Of a DNA stretch of 64,000 bases, positions 60,019 through 64,000 are shown piece by piece. Both the position numbers and the translations under genes were made by a program. Every line of letters starts with the position of its first letter. The first letter of the stretch is position 1. The notes below the pieces were generated by a model. It was not told the DNA's origin, did no database searches, and saw only the letters and a list, made by a program, of their open reading frames with translations. Source of the stretch: an uncultured Hyphomonadaceae bacterium (GTDB lineage: Bacteria; Pseudomonadota; Alphaproteobacteria; Caulobacterales; Hyphomonadaceae); NCBI GenBank assembly GCA_913057945.1, contig CAJXOF010000012.1, positions 55,990 to 119,989 on the forward strand. Reading direction: 5' to 3'.

Positions 60019-60786
60019 TCAGGCCGGTATGACCGATCCGTCGGCCCCCCGAAAGAGGCGCAAGCAGATGATGAGGGCCAGAATCACTGCGCTGGCGATG
60101 GCCAGCCAGTTCATTTCCGTGACATGCCAATTGTTCAGGATGATGCCGATAATGCCCCAGCCGAGCGCGCCGAAATACCACCAGCTGCGGCTGGCATAGC
60201 GGGCGAACATCCATGCTGCGAAGCCCGCGGTGAACAGGGTGAGCCAGAGCATGGGCCAAGGATAGTCGGTTGCGCCAAGGTTGGAAAAGCTGCGCAGGGT
60301 CAGCGGTATCGAGATGGCCACGGCCACGCTGATCCAGCCGGCCAGCATGGCGGCGGCAAAATCGGCGAGCGCTTTCTTGGGGCTCCAGCCGGTTTCGCGC
60401 AGGCGGTCCATGCGAAACGCAGCGATCCATGCGGCGATGGCGATCGGGAAAAGCAGCAGGAAATCCAGGGGCTGCCATGCGATCAGCTGCGCACAGAGCA
60501 TCCAGACGATGTTGAAGAAACCCGCCCATGCGAGGGGGACGCCCACACGGTCCATCCAGGGTTCACGGGCGCGCCAGTAAGCGACACCGAACAGCAGATA
60601 GGCGAGGAAAATCACGCTCCAGATCGAAAAGAAGGCGGGCAGGGGCTGTTCTGGCAGGGTCATGCCGCGTGTGGCATTTCCGATGGGGGTGCCAATGCCA
60701 AGGGCAGGCGCGAGCGCGCCGGACAGGGGCTGGAGCAGGCCAAGGAGAATGACGATCAGGGGCAGGTGCTTTTTCATGAGGTTCAT
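60019..60786 (-). CDS. Tryptophan-rich membrane protein (TspO/MBR-related)
   Basis: A 255-residue protein with about seven helices rich in Trp (FFSIWSVIFLAYLLFG, FNIVWMLCAQLIAW, WHVTEMNWLAIASA). It resembles proteins annotated as Trp-rich sensory proteins related to TspO, longer than TspO proper (about 160 residues). Bacterial TspO binds porphyrins, but the link is loose here. An in-frame ATG nine bases later is an alternative start. Confidence 0.6.
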   Translation of the reverse strand: MNLMKKHLPLIVILLGLLQPLSGALAPALGIGTPIGNATRGMTLPEQPLPAFFSIWSVIFLAYLLFGVAYWRAREPWMDRVGVPLAWAGFFNIVWMLCAQLIAWQPLDFLLLFPIAIAAWIAAFRMDRLRETGWSPKKALADFAAAMLAGWISVAVAISIPLTLRSFSNLGATDYPWPMLWLTLFTAGFAAWMFARYASRSWWYFGALGWGIIGIILNNWHVTEMNWLAIASAVILALIICLRLFRGADGSVIPA

Positions 60787-60902
60787 ATGAGCCGAATTTC
60801 AAATGGGGCAAATCCGGGGCGTGTGAAAAAAGTGGGATGCAGGCTGGCGTTTTCACGTTATACGCCGCGATCTCTGCGGAGACTCAAAAGAGGAATTTGC
60901 TC

Positions 60903-61367
60903 ATGGCAAAGACACCTGTGGCCAAGAAGGCTACTGCGAAACCGGCCGCCAAGAAGGCGACCACCACGGCCAAGACGGCTGCTAAGCCGGCCGCTAAGAC
61001 CGCTGCTGCGAAAAAGCCGGCTGCCCGCAAGGCAGCTGCGCCAAAGGCTGCACCCAAGGCGACGGCTGCAAAAGCGGCTCCGAAGCCAGCAACCACCGTT
61101 ACGATGCGTCAGCTGTCGGCGGAAATGGCAGAGGCTCACGGCCTGACCAAGAAGCAGTCGGAAGAAATCTTCTCCGACCTGGCTGACCGGATCACGAAGC
61201 GCCTCAAGAAAGGCGAACGTTTCCGCCTCAACGGCCTCGGCACGCTGGAAGTGCGCAAGCGCCCGGCACGCATGGGCCGTAACCCGGCAACGGGCGAGTC
61301 CATCAAGATCAAGGCGTCGAAGAAAGTTGCTTTCCGCGTCGCCAAGGAACTCAAAGAGTCCGTTTAA
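60903..61367 (+). CDS. HU-family nucleoid protein with H1-like lysine/alanine tail
   Basis: A 154-residue DNA-binding protein. Residues about 1-65 are an unstructured Lys/Ala/Pro-rich tail of PAAKKA-type repeats, like the C-terminus of histone H1. Residues about 66-154 are an HU domain: LTKKQSEEIFSDLADRITKR, GLGTLEVRKRPARMGRNPAT (DNA-binding arm) and ASKKVAFRVAKEL. It should bend and compact DNA, the tail giving extra charge. AGAGGA upstream of ATG 60903 fixes the start. A terminator follows. Confidence 0.93.
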   Translation: MAKTPVAKKATAKPAAKKATTTAKTAAKPAAKTAAAKKPAARKAAAPKAAPKATAAKAAPKPATTVTMRQLSAEMAEAHGLTKKQSEEIFSDLADRITKRLKKGERFRLNGLGTLEVRKRPARMGRNPATGESIKIKASKKVAFRVAKELKESV

Positions 61368-61392
61368 GGACCTTTGCATTCCCTCCAGTTTC

Positions 61393-61423
61393 AAAAGGGC
61401 CGGGTTTTTACTCGGCCCTTTTT
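61393..61423 (+). terminator. Rho-independent terminator after the HU gene
   Basis: AAAAGGGCCG and CGGCCCTTTT form a ten-base stem with a T-rich loop, followed by more T. It lies 26 bases past the HU stop. Confidence 0.88.
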
Positions 61424-61443
61424 ATTTTGCTCGAGGCTACGCT

Positions 61444-63057
61444 TTATTCCGGCAGCATGGCCTCCAATGTCTCCAGCCGGTCAGCCTCCTCGGCGGGCTT
61501 GTCCCAGCGGATGCGGTTGATGCGGGGGAAGCGCATGGCGATGCCGGATTTGTGGCGGGCTGATCGCTGCAGTCCCTCGAACGCCACTTCCAGCACAAGC
61601 GACGGTGTCACCGACCGCACAGGCCCAAAGCGCTCTATCGTGTTGTCACGGACGAATTTGTCGAGCTGTTTGAGTTCCTCATCCGTAAACCCAAAATAGG
61701 CCTTGCCGACGGGGGTCAGTCTTTCCTCGCCTTCCTCATCGCGCCAGACGGCGAAGGTGAAATCGGAATAGAAGCTGGAGCGGCGGCCATGCCCGCGCTG
61801 GGCATAGAGCAGAACCGCATCGACGAGCCAGGGGTCGCGTTTCCATTTGTACCAATGGCCCTTGACGCGGCCGGGCACATAGGGGCTGTCCCAGCGTTTC
61901 AGCATCAGGCCCTCGATCTCTGGGGCAGGGGGCTCCATGCGGTGCGCGTCCAGCGCCGCCAGGTCAGTGACCGGCACGAGCGGTGAGAGATCGAAACGCG
62001 GGCTGGCCGTTTCCGCGATGAAATCTTCCAGACGCTCCCGGCGTTCACGGAAGCTCAGGGGGCGGATATCCTCCTCGCCGGCCTGCAGCAGGTCATAGGC
62101 GCGAATGAAGGCCGGATGGGTGTCCATCTGCTTCTTCGAGACGGTCTTGCGGTTGAGGCGCTGTTGCAGCGCGTTGAACGGGGCAACGCTTTCCCCGTCC
62201 TCCCCGCGCACGAGCAATTCGCCATCCAGCGTGCCTTCAAAACTCATCGCGGCCAACACGTCCGGGAAGGTGTGGGAAATGTCGTCCCCCGTCCGCGTAT
62301 AGATGCGCCGCACGCCGCCTTCGCTGCTCGCCTGCACGCGAATGCCGTCATATTTCCATTCGGCGGCAAAGGCGTCGGGCGTGATGAGGGCCGGGTCCAC
62401 GGCGTCCGGATTGTCGCGGTCGGCTTTCGGCACCAGCGGGTGGGCCAGCATGACCGGCCGGAAGGGCGCCTTGATGTCCGGTTCGGGGCGGCCGGTCTTG
62501 CCCTCGAGCCAGGCGAACAGGCTCTCATAGGGCGGGGCGAGGCCGTGCCAGATCTCCTCGATCCCGGTCACGTCCACGTCGCCGAAATCCGCGAGCGCCA
62601 GCTTGGCAAGCCGCGCGGAGACGCCGATCCGCATGCCGCCGGTGATCAGCTTGAGCAGCGCCCAGCGCCCGGTTGGGTCGAGCCCATCGAGCCAGTTCGC
62701 CACCAGACGCTGCGCCTCGGGCCGCGTCGCGCCGTCCAGCGTCTCGACGATCTCGGCCAGCGGGGGCGGGCGGTTCGCGAGCCGCTCCCCCGCCCAGACG
62801 AGGCTGATGGTTTCGGCCATGTCGCCGACATAGTCATAGGACAGCCGGAACAGTTCGGCATCCATCCGGTCGGTCACCAGGTCGCGGATCGCGGCGGGCT
62901 TGATGCTCTTCAAGTCGAGGTCGCCGGTCAGCGCGCCGAGCGCATAGCCGCGGTCCGGGTCTGGCGCGGCGCGGAAATAGGACACGATCAGCCGTAGCTT
63001 GCCGTTACGCGAAGGCGTTAGGACTAGTCGGTCAAGAAGCTCTGCGAAGGCCTGCAT
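61444..63057 (-). CDS. ATP-dependent DNA ligase
   Basis: A 537-residue ligase from ATG 63057 (a TTG at 63096 is an in-frame alternative with its own GGAG). An N-terminal helical DNA-binding domain precedes the adenylation domain: nucleotidyl Lys235 in EWKYDGIRV, TLDGELLV, MLKRWDSPY and YKWKRDP; the OB domain follows. In alphaproteobacteria this type acts beside the NAD-dependent LigA, often in a repair cluster with an exonuclease and helicase, which are absent here. It seals nicks during repair. Confidence 0.92.
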   Translation of the reverse strand: MQAFAELLDRLVLTPSRNGKLRLIVSYFRAAPDPDRGYALGALTGDLDLKSIKPAAIRDLVTDRMDAELFRLSYDYVGDMAETISLVWAGERLANRPPPLAEIVETLDGATRPEAQRLVANWLDGLDPTGRWALLKLITGGMRIGVSARLAKLALADFGDVDVTGIEEIWHGLAPPYESLFAWLEGKTGRPEPDIKAPFRPVMLAHPLVPKADRDNPDAVDPALITPDAFAAEWKYDGIRVQASSEGGVRRIYTRTGDDISHTFPDVLAAMSFEGTLDGELLVRGEDGESVAPFNALQQRLNRKTVSKKQMDTHPAFIRAYDLLQAGEEDIRPLSFRERRERLEDFIAETASPRFDLSPLVPVTDLAALDAHRMEPPAPEIEGLMLKRWDSPYVPGRVKGHWYKWKRDPWLVDAVLLYAQRGHGRRSSFYSDFTFAVWRDEEGEERLTPVGKAYFGFTDEELKQLDKFVRDNTIERFGPVRSVTPSLVLEVAFEGLQRSARHKSGIAMRFPRINRIRWDKPAEEADRLETLEAMLPE

Positions 63058-63107
63058 GGGTCTTAGATAGAGTCCCGTCGCCAAGAATCCATGCAAGGGA
63101 GTTCTCC

Positions 63108-63722
63108 ATGAGCCTGAAACTGCACCACCTCAACGCCTCGCGTTCGCAGCGCATTGTCTGGCTGCTGCTCGAACTCGGCGTGCCGCACGAGATTGTCCCC
63201 CATTCCCGCGACCCCGAAACCCGGCTTGCGCCAGCCGCGCTGCTGAGCGTGCACCCGATGGGCAAGTCGCCCCTGCTGGAGGATGGCGACACGGTGATCG
63301 CCGAGACCGGCGCGATTGCCGAATACCTGCTGGCAAAGCATGATCCGGAGCACACGCTGCACCCGCGTGCGGAGTCGGCTGATTTCCCGCGCTATCTGGA
63401 ATGGGTCCATGCCGCCGAGGGCGCGATCTTCCTGCCGGGCCTGTTCCGCTTCTACCTGATGAATGCGGGCCTGCTGGACACGCCGCTGGCCGCCTCCATG
63501 GAGGCCGAACAGGCCAAGGCCATGAAGACGATCGAGGGGCATCTGGCGAAACATGCCTATTTCGCCGGGGACAGCTTCACCGCCGCCGACTGCCTGATGG
63601 CGTTCCAGGTCCAGTCCGCTGCCGCGATGGGCGCTCTGGAGGCCTTGCCCGCGACGAAGGCCTGGCTGGAAAAAGTGCAGGCGCGCCCGGCCTACAAGGC
63701 GATGCTTGAGGTGGGGGTTTAG
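63108..63722 (+). CDS. Glutathione S-transferase family protein
   Basis: A 204-residue two-domain GST. The thioredoxin-like domain holds HHLNASRSQRIVWLLLELG (Ser in the N-terminal active-site position, residue about 9), the cis-Pro loop HPMGKSPLLEDGDTVIAETG with the Glu-Thr/Ser pair, and a helical C-terminal domain with FTAADCLMAF. It conjugates or reduces small electrophiles with glutathione. GGGAG precedes the start. It is divergent from the ligase. Confidence 0.92.
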   Translation: MSLKLHHLNASRSQRIVWLLLELGVPHEIVPHSRDPETRLAPAALLSVHPMGKSPLLEDGDTVIAETGAIAEYLLAKHDPEHTLHPRAESADFPRYLEWVHAAEGAIFLPGLFRFYLMNAGLLDTPLAASMEAEQAKAMKTIEGHLAKHAYFAGDSFTAADCLMAFQVQSAAAMGALEALPATKAWLEKVQARPAYKAMLEVGV

Positions 63723-63732
63723 GGGTAATTCT

Positions 63733-63773
63733 CCCCGGCGTGCGCCGGGGTGGGGCGATTGCCATGCAATCGC
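63733..63773. repeat. Two perfect inverted repeats after the GST gene
   Basis: CCCCGGCG/CGCCGGGG (63733-63750, two-base spacer) and GCGATTGC/GCAATCGC (63755-63773, three-base spacer) stand side by side, directly ahead of the second repeat copy. The first may end the GST mRNA; together with the next element they form four hairpins in 130 bases. Confidence 0.7.
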
Positions 63774-63875
63774 GATCCCCCTCTAACTCCCCCTTTTCAA
63801 GGGGGAGAACGGCCCTCAAGCAAGGCGGTTGCTCTCTGCGTTCCTCCCCCTGCAAGGGGGAGGACAGGTGGGGGT
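63774..63875. repeat. Intergenic paired-hairpin repeat, copy 2
   Basis: Starts GATCCCCCTCT and ends ACAGGTGGGGGT, as in copy 1 at 13351. CTCCCCCTT/AAGGGGGAG (63787-63807) and CCTCCCCCT/AGGGGGAGG (63843-63863) are perfect nine-base hairpins with three-base loops. The spacing of the two hairpins is 56 bases here and 61 in copy 1. Confidence 0.75.
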
Positions 63876-64000
63876 CTGCGGTGTTTCCCTCCAGAACCAA
63901 AAGCCGGACTGGCGCGAACCATCCGGGTATCCCTTGGTCGGCCCTCAAAGAGCCGTCGGCGCAGCGGGCGCCGTGGCGCTCCGCCTTGGATTTGTAATGG
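63876..64000. other. Unassigned window end
   Basis: 125 bases with no gene I can support. A minus-strand frame runs through it and across the hairpin repeat, but its residues look like translated repeat. A gene entering from beyond the window is possible. Confidence 0.3.

Noticed and set aside
63577..63948. Minus-strand coding gene across the right-hand repeat
   Set aside because: It overlaps the GST gene and translates the hairpin repeat (SSPLQGEERR, LPLEKGELEG); such frames arise from repeats.
1..64000. Prophage, insertion sequence, CRISPR array, toxin-antitoxin or defence island
   Set aside because: No integrase, transposase, Cas protein, regularly spaced repeats or characteristic paired genes were seen. 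The XRE/membrane-protein pair was considered as a toxin-antitoxin, but the partner is a multi-pass membrane protein of 140 residues unlike known toxins.

Overview
This window looks like an ordinary stretch of a high-GC alphaproteobacterial chromosome. The gene families fit best with the Hyphomonadaceae / Caulobacterales-Maricaulales area: a class I lysyl-tRNA synthetase, a fused indolepyruvate ferredoxin oxidoreductase, a short bifunctional PutA, abundant secreted and lipoprotein peptidases (S10, M13, M23), and an HU protein with a lysine/alanine tail. The assignment is inferred from family content, because the window has no rRNA marker. I see no prophage, transposase, CRISPR array, rRNA or tRNA. 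Coding density is high and both strands carry short operons.

Layout. 1-1.4 kb: the end of a GT4 glycosyltransferase and a GT9 heptosyltransferase-like gene (surface glycan). 1.5-9.1 kb: a translation block (infC, rpmI, rplT, pheS, pheT), interrupted by a divergent S10 carboxypeptidase, a small structured intergenic region, and an unknown membrane-anchored protein between pheS and pheT. 9.1-11.6 kb: a potassium channel, the bacterioferritin/Bfd iron-storage pair with Fur-like boxes, and an XRE regulator with a membrane protein and a three-copy operator. 11.7-17.9 kb: lysK, a small lipoprotein, and an indolepyruvate oxidoreductase divergent from an Lrp/AsnC regulator. 18-26 kb: serine hydrolase, DUF2332, thiolase, a CarF/TMEM189-type desaturase, glutathione peroxidase, DUF1801, dodecin, PilZ and an M13 peptidase. 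26.2-32.2 kb: a complete tripartite RND efflux operon.

32.4-42.9 kb: a PhoR-type kinase, glutamate racemase, an ornithine-type decarboxylase, a PstS-like lipoprotein, a GT4 glycosyltransferase, PutA and a DUF4163/DUF3298 lipoprotein. 42.9-47.7 kb: a large GT-C-like membrane protein, small exported proteins, a second serine hydrolase and two hotdog thioesterases. 47.7-54.5 kb: a catabolic-looking block with a flavin monooxygenase, TetR regulator, HSL-type esterase and two MDR oxidoreductases. 54.5-64 kb: a TlpA-like thioredoxin behind a Shine-Dalgarno-masking hairpin, a CoaA-like kinase, a DECR-like SDR, DUF2147, two MscS channels, a Trp-rich membrane protein, HU with an H1-like tail, an ATP-dependent DNA ligase and a GST. 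An intergenic paired-hairpin repeat occurs twice, at 13.35 and 63.77 kb.

I found no convincing undescribed multi-gene system. The best leads are small: infC starting at AUA, the masked ribosome-binding site at 54.55 kb, a possible coupled upstream ORF at 49.84 kb, the gene inserted between pheS and pheT, the XRE operator array, and the dispersed hairpin repeat.
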